64,000 nt of DNA from Flavobacterium saccharophilum (GTDB taxonomy: Bacteria; Bacteroidota; Bacteroidia; Flavobacteriales; Flavobacteriaceae), in contig NZ_FRBY01000001.1 of the NCBI RefSeq assembly GCF_900142735.1, forward strand, positions 434,001-498,000, read 5' to 3'. Positions 48,901 through 55,244 of this stretch are shown here, in pieces. The notes under the pieces were generated by a model that saw only the letters and a list, made by a program, of their open reading frames with translations, did not search any database and was not told the origin of the DNA. The translations under genes were made by a program, and so were the position numbers. Numbering within the stretch: the first letter of the stretch is position 1; every line of letters begins with the position of its first letter.

Positions 48901-51900
48901 ATCTCTAACAACATAATCATATCTGCTTTTTACTCCGGTAACTGTAAATTGAATTTTTCCTGTACCTCCATAACATTTGATAGTAGTAACTACCGACCCT
49001 CCAGCTACAATATCCGGAGCTCCTTTTACTGTATAAGGTTGGGTAACAAAACAACCTGTTTTTTCATCTGTTGCCTGAAATGTATAAAGTCCGGGTGTTA
49101 ATGATTTAAACTCTCCATCGGCATTAGTTGCAGTATTATAACCAGCAGGGCCAGAAATAATTTGGTAACGAATTGGTGCCGAAACTCCATTCTTTATAGC
49201 TGCAATATTAACATGACCCCCCGGAGGAGTTGTAGAACAATCGTAACCATTATCAGTAATTGTAATACCGCCCATTTGCTTTAAAGCTAAAACTTCAATA
49301 GAAAATGGTCCAGCCTCGCATCCGTTTGCGTCTTTAACATAAGCAGTTATAGTTCCACCAGTACTTGTAGGGAAAGTGTTTGTTGTTGTATAATTTGTAT
49401 TACCATTAAAGCTGTAAGTATAATCAGCTTTTCCGCCTTTACCTTCAATTGTAACTACTGCAGGAACAACTCCTGTAGTACCACATGTTATTTCTGTTGC
49501 AGAAATAGTACCGTCAACAGCTGTTGGTTGTGTCAAAGTAATGGACCCTATATCTGATGTACAGCCATTAGTATCTTTTACTTGATATGAATAAGGAATA
49601 CCCGCTTTTAATCCCGTATATTTTACAGTATTTGTAAATAAACTGTTGTTGAAGCTATAGGTATAACTTAAAGAACCACCTGAGGCAGTTAAAGTAACTT
49701 CTCCAGTTGATGCATTATAACAAGCAACTTGAACTGGTGTTGCTATTACAGTTGGTTTTGTGATTGAATTAACTGTTGCAGTAACTTCAGCTTTACATGC
49801 TGTAGGACTATTAGAATCTGAAATTTCGAAAGTATAAATTCCGGCAGCCGGAGCTGTATAATTAAATGTTGTTCCTGTAACCGGTACAATTGGACCGTAA
49901 AGATTAGAGCCCTCTTTAACTCTATAGGTAAATGTTGTTTTACCACCTTCAATATCAACCTTAATAGTTGCTCCTACGGTGTCACAATCTAGCGTTTTAG
50001 TTACTTTCGCCTTCCCTGTTAATTCTTCTGCAACTATAATATTAGAAACTGTTGCTTTACAACCATTACTATCTGTTACTACTACTGTATGTGTTCCAAC
50101 ACCAACATTTGCAAAAGTATTAGATCCAACACCCGGAGCACCATCTAAACTATAAGATAATGTTCCTGTTCCTGAGGCAGTAACAACAATCGTTGCTTTA
50201 TCTGAATTAAAACATAAATCTGATGTATCAGCTAAACTTGCTGTAGGCGGTATCGGATCATCTACTACTACAACAGTAGAAGCCCCTGATGGACAACCAT
50301 TAATATCTTGCGCAACAACAGTATAACTTCCTTTTAGTATGTTTGGAAATGTTGCTAAATCCTGAAATGCAACTAAAACTGCTACACCATCAGCTCCTCT
50401 AAGTTCATATTTATATGGCCCTGTTCCTCCATCAGCAACTGCCGTAATTGTTGCTTTTAAAGTACAAGTCAATGGTGCTGTAACCGATGCAGTAACTGTT
50501 ACAGGAGTTCCCGAACCAATTGTTTTACGGAATGATTTAGTACAAGTTCCTGTAGCATCACTACGTACATCAACAGTATAGGTACCTGCAATTAGTCCAC
50601 CTTCAGTTACAGGTGATACCGTTGACGTTTTCCATGTTCCACCATTGATAGAATATTGGAAACCATTTGTAGTATCGAAATTTTGAGCCGTGATTTTAAT
50701 TGCTCCTGTATTACCTCCACTACAAGCAACATTTTGAATTTCTGGTTCTAAAACATTAAATGCTTTATTACTATCAATAATAATATCGATTTTTTTCTCA
50801 GATAAACATGATTTAGGCATTTGATATACTAAAATATCATCAATAGCTAAATCGTTACCATCTTCTCTATCACTATTGGATCTAATTACAAACTCTAGCG
50901 ACGTATTATTACCCGGATTAATAGATAATTTATCTAAGAAATTCCAGCTTTCATTTTGAAGAATATCAGCTGTATTTACAGATGCTCCTGGAATTAAAAC
51001 TCCATTTTTATGTAATTCAACCGTTAAGTTTGGTTTTATTTTTTGATTTGCCTGAAGCAATAAGTTTAAAGCGTAAAATTGAACTTTAATATCTTGATTA
51101 GGAATAATATCATAAATTGTCTTTCTATATAAAATTCCACCTTCTCCAGCTGTTTTTCCAATGTTTACGGCTAAATATCTACCATCAATAGATCCTGGAT
51201 TGGTGTGATCCTTAGGGATAACCCATCCAAAATCATTTCTATGATCTTCAAGAATTCCTTTTGTAACAACATATTCTCCGTCATTTAAAAGATAATCATG
51301 CCATAATCCCGCACCACATTCTGTAACATAATCTTGCTTTTCCCAGCAGTAATTAACATTAATACCTGGTGATTTTGCATCAACTCCATTTCCAAAATCT
51401 TCTTTTAGTAAGTTACTATATGTTGTAGCACCTACAAGTTTGTATTTTATAGATATTACATGTGTTCCTGTACGAACATTATTAAATACATTACTAGTAA
51501 TAGGCGTATTTGCTGTACCATCAATATAATACTCGTATGTATAATTTGCTCCTCCTGTATTGTTAACTACTACAGTTGCTATTCCAGTACCATCACAATT
51601 GTAAACAATTTTAGGATCAGGTTCAATACTAGGGTCTGCTGGTTTAGGATCTAAAACAATACCTGACATTGCATAAATACAACCCGCATTATCCTTAACA
51701 TATACAGTATATGTTCCAGGATTAACTAAGGCTTCGTTTATTGGTGACCAAGTTTTTTGATCATCAAAACTATAAGTATAACCGGGTGTTCCGCCCTCAA
51801 CATTTGTAATTCTAATTTTTCCTTGATGCTCAAATCCAGCTGGTCCACAACCTGCTAATTCAGATACACCTGCCGAAGCTGTTAAAGCAGCATCAGGTCC

Positions 51901-54900
51901 GTCAATAGTAACGTTTACAGCAGGATCAAGACACTCAACACCGTTATAAGTGTACTTAACTACTATAGAATAATTACCAACTGCCAAATTTGTAATTGGA
52001 GCAATTGAACTAAAACCTCCTCCATTTACACTATATGAAACTGCATAACCAGAATCTCCAGGAGTAATATCTACATTAATTACGCCACTATTAGATCCAT
52101 AACAATTAATATTATCTGCTTTGAATGTTACTTTTGGTTTTGGTAACTCAGTAACTTTTACCGGTAGTACATTTACTGTACATCCATTAGCATCTACAAC
52201 CACTATATTATATTCGCCACTGGCAGGCAAAGGTCTTGTTACAGGAATTTTAGGATCTGTAACAAAGTTTGTACTACCATTTACATAATATAAATAATAT
52301 GGTGGTGGGCCTGGTCTTGGAGTTCCACCTGTAACAGAAACTGTAATTTCACCATCACTACATGCTGTAGGTGTTTTAGTAATATTAGCAACAGCCGTTA
52401 AACGATAGTCATAAACTTCAATCTCTTTAATAACACTACATCCATTATTTGCTGTAGACATAAGAACCTCATAAACTCCCGGATCAACACCATTGAAGGT
52501 GATAATATTATTATTTATTAAACCTGAGTTTTGAATTTCGACAGTACTACCTTTCTTTCTTAGAATAAAATTGTATTGTCCCGGCACATTATTAATAGTT
52601 GCCTTAATAGTTCCCTGTTCGCCATTACAAAGTGGATGTGTTGCCTCAAGATCTGTTGTAAAATCAAGCTGCTCTACGTTTACATCTATTTTAAATATAC
52701 AAGCAGAAACTTGTCCAACTTCTAATACTGTCTGTTTTATTTGTACTGTATAAGATCCTTTAGCAACATCATTAAAAATGTTTGATGGCTGATAGTTTGT
52801 TCCGTCCAAACTGTAAACATATCCAGTATTTGGTAATGGATTTGTAACCGTAATCGATCCTTTTGTATTACAAACAATATCTTGTTTCTTAACAGTAGGA
52901 TCAAGTAAGTTTTGATAAACATTAAAATAATGCGTAGCAACACATGTATTATTCCCGTAATTAATTACAAGTCTAAATACACCAGCTCTGTCTGCTGTAA
53001 ATGTTGGCCCGTTTTCAACTGTAGTCCAGTTTGTAGCTCCTTCATAAGGACAGCTATCAGGATTAGTTGATGGAGTTACATCTTTTGTTTCTTGCCAGGT
53101 AATACTTGTGGCTCCCGTAATCTGAGTATCTATAAATCTCTTATCGTTTAGACCACACAAGAATATTTTAGGGAACGGTTTGTTATCTCTAACGCAACCA
53201 TAAGCTAATCCAGTTGCAGGATCAATATTGTCTCCTTTAATTGGATTCTTATTAGCGCTTGCCAGATAATCAATAACTACAAATTTCTGTTGGATATCTT
53301 CACAATTTGCCGCACCGCTATTATTAACAGTGTAGGTTCCTGGTTTATCGATGGTAACTTGTCGATTGTTACCTCCAAAAATAACACCATTTGGATCTCT
53401 CCATACATAGGTTGAATAACCATTTGCTGCTGTTAAAACTGCTGTACCGCATAAAGAAACATCTCTACTAAATAAGCACTCATCTATACCAACCAAGAAG
53501 TTTGTAGATGTAGGTTCTCCCACATTACATGAAGATATAGTAGAATAACTACCTTCTCCAAAACCTCCAGGTGTAGTATTTTTGTCTCCATAATATTTAG
53601 AAACAGCTGTATTCTTAATTTCATTAGAACATGCATCGATTAACTCGTTACAATCGTCTACAACTTTAACCTTAAATTTAAGGGTAAACTCTGCTCCTTT
53701 TGCAATAACTAACTCATCAGGAATAGAAAACACAAGTGTTCTTGTTGCAGCAGTATACGTAGCAGTAATTCTTGTGTCCATTACTAAGATATCGCTAATC
53801 CCATTAAAAATTACATTGTTAGGAATAACGTCTGTAATTGTAAAATTCTTGGCATTATCGTTACCTTCATTTTTAAACTTAATCTCATACCTAAGTTCCT
53901 GATTAAGTGTTACTGGCTGAGAACCAATATTTACATCTTTATCACTAAGAACATTCTTTTTAAGTACAATTTTCGGCGCAATAATCTCTACCGACAATGC
54001 ATTAAAAAACATAAAATACGAATCCTGAGAGGTATTTATTCTAAGCGTTGCACTAGTTTCATCATTTTGAATGACACTATTTTGTACCCCGCCAACACTA
54101 TTATCAAGAGTTACCACACCAGCATCATACCCTAATGTATTTTTACTACTTGGAGTACGACCTGCCAAAATAACATCACCATCTGTTATGGTACTATTAA
54201 AAAAGTTAGGTTTGGGAGGAGTACCCGCTGTAATAGGTCTTACTAATGAAGAAATTGCACCCCATACACTTGACGCTTTTCCACCAATTATTTGAAGACC
54301 GTCTCCTTCTAATTTATTATCTCCTTCTAATGCACTAAATGCTAATTTTACATTTACATTTCCAAAAGGATTTGTTCTAAATCCAGAAATAGGTATATCT
54401 AATGGTGGATCACTACTTCTAATAATACTAAAACCATCAAAGCTAGTAATATATTTACTAGGCAATAATGGATCTTTATAAATTACAAAAATTGACCAAC
54501 CTGCTGAATTACCACCAGGCGAAAATTTACCTTCAGAACACATCACATCGGCTATGGTATAGACACCTTCTTTTGCAGCTTTAACATCATCTGTAATATC
54601 TACAAAACAAGCATAAGGCAATGAACCATAAGCGCTATTGACACCTGTACCGCCTTCATCCCAAAGTATACTTCCGGTAAGAGCCTTATAAGTTGTTGCT
54701 GTTGGTGTTTTTAATCTTACATGATTGATTTTGCTTCTATCCGTACCCTGATAGGTTCCCGACCAGTATAAAGCAGCATAAACAATTTCAAAACAAGTTT
54801 TACTTGCATCCGGAATTTTTAATGTTGCGGAACTTGAGTTAAAAGAAGTCTCGCTGTCAATATCAATATATTTCATATCGAAATTGTCATTTACCTCACT

Positions 54901-55110
54901 TCCACTTCCTTGATCATCATAATTGACATTAGGACGTTCTCTTCTTCCGCCATCTCTATTTAAGCTATTGTTTCCAATAACTAAAATATCTCCATTCAAA
55001 CTGGTTGTGTATCTGGTAGTAAAGCCTTTTCTTAACTGGGCATGAGAAGAAAAACTTAGCAATAAAAATACAACTGCAATTAACGTTTTTAAAATAGTAG
55101 GTTTTTTCAT
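33907..55110 (-). CDS. sprB: SprB, giant mobile gliding adhesin (T9SS cargo)
   Basis: One uninterrupted frame of 7067 residues, somewhat longer than the 6497-residue F. johnsoniae SprB (roughly 0.7 MDa by scaling). A signal peptide (ending SSHAQ) is followed by a unique domain to about residue 375 and a DUF11-like domain (about 380-490; LRYEIKFKNEGND, TDVIPNNVIFNG). SprB-type repeats then run to the C-terminus, each with a C-x-G start and a DxNGC end. A non-repeat jelly-roll-like island sits at about 1231-1434, and a higher-order repeat covers about 1710-5880. The last 95 residues form a type-B T9SS sorting domain (FSIFDRYGREIAKYH, LPSGDYWYVLKL, FVGHFTLYR). It is carried along the cell surface by the gliding motor. 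Confidence 0.95.
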   Translation of the reverse strand: MKKPTILKTLIAVVFLLLSFSSHAQLRKGFTTRYTTSLNGDILVIGNNSLNRDGGRRERPNVNYDDQGSGSEVNDNFDMKYIDIDSETSFNSSSATLKIPDASKTCFEIVYAALYWSGTYQGTDRSKINHVRLKTPTATTYKALTGSILWDEGGTGVNSAYGSLPYACFVDITDDVKAAKEGVYTIADVMCSEGKFSPGGNSAGWSIFVIYKDPLLPSKYITSFDGFSIIRSSDPPLDIPISGFRTNPFGNVNVKLAFSALEGDNKLEGDGLQIIGGKASSVWGAISSLVRPITAGTPPKPNFFNSTITDGDVILAGRTPSSKNTLGYDAGVVTLDNSVGGVQNSVIQNDETSATLRINTSQDSYFMFFNALSVEIIAPKIVLKKNVLSDKDVNIGSQPVTLNQELRYEIKFKNEGNDNAKNFTITDVIPNNVIFNGISDILVMDTRITATYTAATRTLVFSIPDELVIAKGAEFTLKFKVKVVDDCNELIDACSNEIKNTAVSKYYGDKNTTPGGFGEGSYSTISSCNVGEPTSTNFLVGIDECLFSRDVSLCGTAVLTAANGYSTYVWRDPNGVIFGGNNRQVTIDKPGTYTVNNSGAANCEDIQQKFVVIDYLASANKNPIKGDNIDPATGLAYGCVRDNKPFPKIFLCGLNDKRFIDTQITGATSITWQETKDVTPSTNPDSCPYEGATNWTTVENGPTFTADRAGVFRLVINYGNNTCVATHYFNVYQNLLDPTVKKQDIVCNTKGSITVTNPLPNTGYVYSLDGTNYQPSNIFNDVAKGSYTVQIKQTVLEVGQVSACIFKIDVNVEQLDFTTDLEATHPLCNGEQGTIKATINNVPGQYNFILRKKGSTVEIQNSGLINNNIITFNGVDPGVYEVLMSTANNGCSVIKEIEVYDYRLTAVANITKTPTACSDGEITVSVTGGTPRPGPPPYYLYYVNGSTNFVTDPKIPVTRPLPASGEYNIVVVDANGCTVNVLPVKVTELPKPKVTFKADNINCYGSNSGVINVDITPGDSGYAVSYSVNGGGFSSIAPITNLAVGNYSIVVKYTYNGVECLDPAVNVTIDGPDAALTASAGVSELAGCGPAGFEHQGKIRITNVEGGTPGYTYSFDDQKTWSPINEALVNPGTYTVYVKDNAGCIYAMSGIVLDPKPADPSIEPDPKIVYNCDGTGIATVVVNNTGGANYTYEYYIDGTANTPITSNVFNNVRTGTHVISIKYKLVGATTYSNLLKEDFGNGVDAKSPGINVNYCWEKQDYVTECGAGLWHDYLLNDGEYVVTKGILEDHRNDFGWVIPKDHTNPGSIDGRYLAVNIGKTAGEGGILYRKTIYDIIPNQDIKVQFYALNLLLQANQKIKPNLTVELHKNGVLIPGASVNTADILQNESWNFLDKLSINPGNNTSLEFVIRSNSDREDGNDLAIDDILVYQMPKSCLSEKKIDIIIDSNKAFNVLEPEIQNVACSGGNTGAIKITAQNFDTTNGFQYSINGGTWKTSTVSPVTEGGLIAGTYTVDVRSDATGTCTKSFRKTIGSGTPVTVTASVTAPLTCTLKATITAVADGGTGPYKYELRGADGVAVLVAFQDLATFPNILKGSYTVVAQDINGCPSGASTVVVVDDPIPPTASLADTSDLCFNSDKATIVVTASGTGTLSYSLDGAPGVGSNTFANVGVGTHTVVVTDSNGCKATVSNIIVAEELTGKAKVTKTLDCDTVGATIKVDIEGGKTTFTYRVKEGSNLYGPIVPVTGTTFNYTAPAAGIYTFEISDSNSPTACKAEVTATVNSITKPTVIATPVQVACYNASTGEVTLTASGGSLSYTYSFNNSLFTNTVKYTGLKAGIPYSYQVKDTNGCTSDIGSITLTQPTAVDGTISATEITCGTTGVVPAVVTIEGKGGKADYTYSFNGNTNYTTTNTFPTSTGGTITAYVKDANGCEAGPFSIEVLALKQMGGITITDNGYDCSTTPPGGHVNIAAIKNGVSAPIRYQIISGPAGYNTATNADGEFKSLTPGLYTFQATDEKTGCFVTQPYTVKGAPDIVAGGSVVTTIKCYGGTGKIQFTVTGVKSRYDYVVRDALNNSIQSGNNIVSTNTTVTVSAALAAGTYTITAKDRTTNCEAVYSVTLSQPANPLDVTATAPNVNCNKYTVFITAEGKDGTPSYTYAVVEHNATAPTVFDADPKLSVNTANGTKLSWDVYVKDANGCTDFVNVNIIKDQVPSVTATLDNQCTGSGNKFRITATGTGGTGTLEYGINGVNGAFSTNNVFDVAASATPYTVWVRDANLCTASATPITVYSQLTATKVVKELDCSPTKDATITITASGGKTPYKYEVSSNGGTTYGPMATNVYTTSTAGTFLIKITDDNNCSFVESTTILSISNPTVTIVTQANVKCNGGSDGSVKLIGHGGSGGFTYSNNAASGFSNVDTFSGLAAGDHTFYVKDSKGCTGSIIVTITQPTKLVATASAPAFTCNTSNVKQSTTVTIAVPTTGTGPYEYSFNGGGYSTTVRTLVVSDNGTDQTINFSVRDKNLCVFSDSVILSKLNPPAITSVQPSVVTCLATTSTAVVNVTTGTGVGALQYETIAPSPIIRGKQTSNSFANLTPGDYFFKVTDANGCFDTESITIKAVTNIAINGITNNDVKCKGTSTGNGTYTVSNIATVGDYTFLLTAGNLGSGTLTKSNNTLSLNNVAVGSYTVQVTDNATGCFRSATIVIAEPANNVDVTALATKINCNDDVATITAAGAGGTATYKYAVVEHNATAPTTFAAGEILTVDTAGGTKMEWDVYVQDANGCTDFVSVLIDTDPTPTVTATLDNQCTASGSNFRITATGLNGVAPLKYGINGVNGAFGTLNTFDVAARATPYIVWVKDANGCTAQAAAIMVYPQLTALAKVTKPLDCTLSPKAQITVDITGGKSTYTYKVDSGSGYGASNPVSGNQFVFDAPAAGVYKFEITDSNSPACKIEASATVMAISNPTVAAVNQVNITCFGANNGSVKLKGSGGSGSGYTYSKDGVTYSIVDTFNGLTPGLHTFYVKDGKECPAQVDVTILEPSALTTTASAAPFSCNPTTNAKQSTTVTIVPPTTGTAPYEYSFNGTSYDALIKTLTVHDNGSDQVITFYVRDKNLCVYSNTVTIAKLNPPVIFSAVPTPVTCTATKSTVTVTTTTGTGVGNLVYSITAPAAYVTTNTDGIFANLDPNNTYTFKVVDENGCFDTETLKVNAVTPILVTPSKISDVKCKGDTTGIAKYTISGFSATANYDVTVTTVPAGLSSTLTQVGDVITLTNLKAGAYTLSVVDKTTNCPADATVTILEPLRALEASYVAVNANCKVGTSKVTVTALYGTSPYKYSFVQDNAVIGTLTNVASANLDPNVATEWDVYVVDANGCQVKLDVTIEKDDAPTVTATAAGQCLGNGTYTITAVGLGKAPLTYSITNATTGFGTSNTFVVAASGNYNVWVKDGNGCVAQTTAPVTVLDALTISAKLDKNITCVPGSVDAKITLTVTGGSGSYAYSYTSTPATATGTFSGNVFTPDLSGLVLPATAADFVFTVTDTSTLPIADRCKATTTVPVHITIPVPPHFTMVEGPKISCNGDESGSLNITIDPTKGLAPFVIKVYNNDIPKDYGTQTSGLAAGNYTVTITDAKGCSYEEDIEIKQPDPIVVDYDTTPMQCVGAGVSKGEIIIKSVKGGTANYDYYVTGINGYNKEVHGIPGTTVVFEVVDFGLYQIRVVDKNGCSNIISDVLIAAPVDELDVEIDTASTCAATGGSATITIKTAFAGDGPYHFNIYKGPTPPQIWTADGVDGWQGETSTKETIYTGLTPGVKYTFIIYDEDTKCYYYQVAPDPVPTNSTLTVENKVASNITCTTENDGNVTFNIKNIYTSSVDVSYQVYESLTNKAIGTAVNLTIGASTSSPSQNVGPLSVGTYYILVREVAGPNSGCAVASTTFNIKKSPILLSLTASATSIADCTNLGKISAQAKDGTGPYTYQVVPVGTAYVDTDWVPGSTFTRPGSVAGITYDVYAKDDYGCIKFVPVTVYKYEVPTIDPIDPICYDGKTPFTFNIVGTVDPAIVGGATYSVNSGDFQASPSFTFNAAGTYNFVIKDGKGCTATTSVEVKPILKLDAVLTKELDCSVTDINSSKAIITLTASGGYGTTYSYEYSTDGGSNWTTMTPTLQADGVTVLPDNVLQTNVPGDYIFRATDEGNTTTCQVTKEFTLDPIPAIVFTVAETNITCPGGSDGTITVDVTAGVGPFEYQLEKGGAVIVGFNPSNEFTGLADGNDYVVTVRDAKLCFATENATITIPAPLVATAVLDKKLACNTDNSTINAEIIVTVTSGGTTPYQYSFDNGTNFSDDNKYTTSDSGPVTIIVKDGNGCETTLPVVPIPALNAPSGMNISGTPIYCLPAASQKSTVTINSVTGGVFDAANPLQYEILSPVVVGKQTSTVFADLDPSTEPYVFQVTDMNGCTYRDSFKVDPVVSITVSSDLITNVSCIGLNDGAVKFTVANYGTHAYTAVLTTGTGTLTKVGNIVTATDLVAGTYVLQVTDDITQCTSSATMVVSEPTALSLAPDLNLHADCDSDAVVSVIASGGTGPYEYSFVVAGSGSGGTYTTDSEVSLDPTTSTNWEVWVRDAHNCIISVPLDITIVKDPSPTVAMPAPICFEGVPVNIDLSIGQSFGTGLGPVTYKINNATQSNPIYAITAPGLYDISIIDKNGCESNVVTYEVKPQLELDAKVTRDLSCIVGSEDAQFELTASNGHGTYVYSYTLDGGASVPMTLNTLTNSASGTYVFKVTDAENCEATYTIVVDPITPIAFTVAETAVSCKGDSTGMISVSVTSGNGPYEYQLEDGATIVTPYQSLPQFTGLPAKNTYVVRVRDAKMCNNTMPATITEPVDDLTAISDITTKLECTSGNVPSLAVVTVTPSGGTTPYQYSYDGGVNYSGDNTYETTAGITFDVYVKDKNGCIFIFPNGVDVPALTPPTGFGFNLVQAVTCTKDATVDVVNVLGGALPLQYETIAPSPVIKGKQLSATFTDLTPGFYVFQVTDNNGCTRKESLTISPVNNITVGGKLVKNVSCNGLSDGSIEFKVENLAGGYTATLNSALGTLVKSGNIVTVTNLPAGSYTLTVTDAITDCVNTATIVVGEPAVLGLSLVSQTAANCYLGAVVTVKGTGGSPLYKYAFVRNNVTPTASDFTDSDFAVLDFTLDKDWDVYVQDKNLICSAKIDVEITIDDLPTIDINKNIYCYTGGPVAIEITGTTDDDIVAPPMYSIGNGYYASPFFTLNAPGTYEFFIKDGNGCLAKATYVLRQELLIEATLTQDLNCTTNDATITLSASQGTGAGTYSFEYDFNNSGIFTAVPTLPYKPTAAGTYTFRVKDAQCSTVSVPVIVTPLTIPKFTVDTVNVRCEGDLNGSIEVTAKDGVAPYQYSITDGATTSPLQASNLFTGLKAGTYTINVVDSKNCPATSAPVTITEPTKLTASHVVSPFGCDTSNTAKDAVITLTAHDGTGPYSYSFDNGLTFGDSPSHTVNTANTVSYVIVDINGCRAIGTATVPVYNPPTKFDLAATPIYCNNAAGTATVTVSNITGGEPGYTYAIIEPVGSATSNTLGSFDNLLPATYVIKVTDDNGCSTLNSIEVKKASEVNVEAQLLSDVACNGGTTGSIAFTISNYITPANYTFALSPNNGTFTQSGDVVTFTGLTAANYTFTVTDVTSGCTDSVANFLVNQPSAPLSFTMTATNISCDNKNATIIVNAVGGTLDYSYAAVVSGQPAPTAYSLSNKLEVDTNNGTSWDVYVKDFNGCTTLVQTQNILTDALPSAITANVTSLCPSATGTYEIVVSATGKAPLEYSIGSGFQSSPSFEVNSSGSYDVTVKDGNGCTVTVTAAVVIDGALDLQLDIQALPSCDAPDGRIFAKATGGSGNYRYSSGAYVPVTGATATFNNVSYGSHTVVVTDLTTGCKDTVIVELSKATEITGLALDKTDVTCNGGSNGRIIVNLAPNAPGVNDNPIYRYTLTGTAIGNVPVSVGPQDSNIFDNLLPGDYTVRVTSGRGCNAQVDTRITQPTPIVVNAPTITPFSCTAGTNTTNFASITVNSVTGGTNPYVLYVFSKNGTVVQSSDSNVYNETDLAGGSYSVKVFDSKGCEGSSTAPIVIAPFITMNDINVTVVTPITCINNETIQVSVATTGGTPTALVYTLTGANGTVFNQTNPTGLFSGLAIGNYAITVFNPTTGCTIKDFHYIFDPNTFAIEVAPVKGEVCYGDSDGSVDLTFVDNQLNPTNDAGAFTYTITGPVPSSGTTTNAGPIRILGLTAGQYSVTAKLVNRPECTVTTVFTINQPAAALMIAKTQGPITCVAGNNDGAITVSASGGWDTNYLYELVGPVNVAYSTQYEFKGLTAGNYTINVKDGKGCIATTTAQLVNPTPIVVNATASATMLTCFDNEDGVVTVDVVTGGSGNYTYTLNGVLADGTVIVVESQGTKQFTGLKAGTYTVTVKDTWGCENISNTVVIDQPTEVKAELTIARNETCQLVPILKITATGGKAPYYYSADGTNYSVSFNSSIDITLPKTTVKTAYKYFVKDSNNCTSTISNTVEVPTVPKLDFTSLVDVDIKCKGSAEGTITAIATGGLGNYIYTLQDAAGVDITPAPTQLTPGVFTGLAVGNYRVKLESSDCSVTSAPIEISQPNVELSAVAIPTDVTCNGFNNGKITVNAAGGTGVYKYAIEPEFRQFFDKNVFENLKPGFYDVLVQDENECYIFIKDVEVKEPAPLTAALVDGTLFPETCAGEKDGSFSIIISGGTIDYSVSLDSETGPFTQGAVGQTTFDFDNLSGGPHIVYFVDASGCNGQVDIAMDEAVTLNPTNVVSYDCVNNTAANMVTVDAGYDGDPAEIDYRLDGGQPQMNNIFTNLAPGKHTIKVTHTNGCNADTSFEILAVEKLDITVIEEPGVWNTLIASAVGGGGDYMYSIDGGSFSHENKFIIYKTGTYTITVMDKNGCTDSQEYYIEYVDVCLDNYFTPAGSTNTAWGPGCTNIYTNLIFSIFDRYGREIAKYHYGQKWDGRYNGEELPSGDYWYVLKLNDEKDAREFVGHFTLYR
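37468..49985 (-). repeat. Higher-order repeat inside sprB (about seven cycles)
   Basis: Successive copies of the module beginning with an LDC-type motif (KVTKTLDC, KVVKELDC, KVTKPLDC, LTKELDC and variants) fall near 49985, 48210, 46448, 44690, 42768, 40945, 39200 and 37468. The pitch is 1.73-1.92 kb (about 580-640 residues). A second marker, WDVYVxDxNGC, recurs with the same pitch near 48548, 46795, 45023, 43100 (YDVY), 41288 (EVWV), 39540 and 37800. Each cycle holds seven SprB-type modules in the same order. Positions were read by eye and are good to about 20 nt. Confidence 0.8.
50810..51420 (-). other. Non-repeat jelly-roll-like island in SprB
   Basis: Residues about 1231-1434 break the SprB repeat pattern. 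The segment has LLKEDFGNG at its start, CWEKQDYVTECGAGLWHDYL, DGRYLAVNIGKTAGEGGILY, VQFYALNLLLQ and ends SDREDGNDLAIDDILVYQ. The FGxG start and xxIDDIxVY end are typical of MAM or carbohydrate-binding-like jelly rolls. It is a good candidate for a specific ligand-binding head. This is inferred from pattern, not from a profile search. Confidence 0.55.
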
Positions 55111-55244
55111 GGTCTTCTTTTGTTTTTGGCTTTTATTTTATTCCTCAAGGGGCATCAAAAAATAAATTACAGCACTCTTAAACATTTATAATAATGAACC
55201 TTCTTAACTCACAAAGAAGGCTAAACTTTAAAATCTAATTTGTA
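55111..55244 (-). promoter_or_regulatory. sprD-sprB intergenic leader with hairpin
   Basis: This 134-nt gap is long for a gene pair inside an operon. It holds a 7-bp hairpin (55199-55205 ccttctt with 55214-55220 aagaagg, 8-nt loop) and the 9-mer ATGCCCCTT (minus strand, 55147-55155), also found before sprF. I saw no good TAnnTTTG box. It may be a processing or translation-control leader for the giant gene. Confidence 0.4.

Noticed and set aside
37468-49985. Tandem repeats as a possible CRISPR array
   Set aside because: The repeats are long, protein-coding and diverged, without short identical repeats and unique spacers. No cas genes are in the window.
33907-55110. Possible frameshift or assembly join in the giant gene
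   Set aside because: The frame is open throughout, repeat units continue in phase, and a signal peptide and sorting domain are present at the two ends. Repeat collapse or expansion in assembly cannot be excluded by reading.
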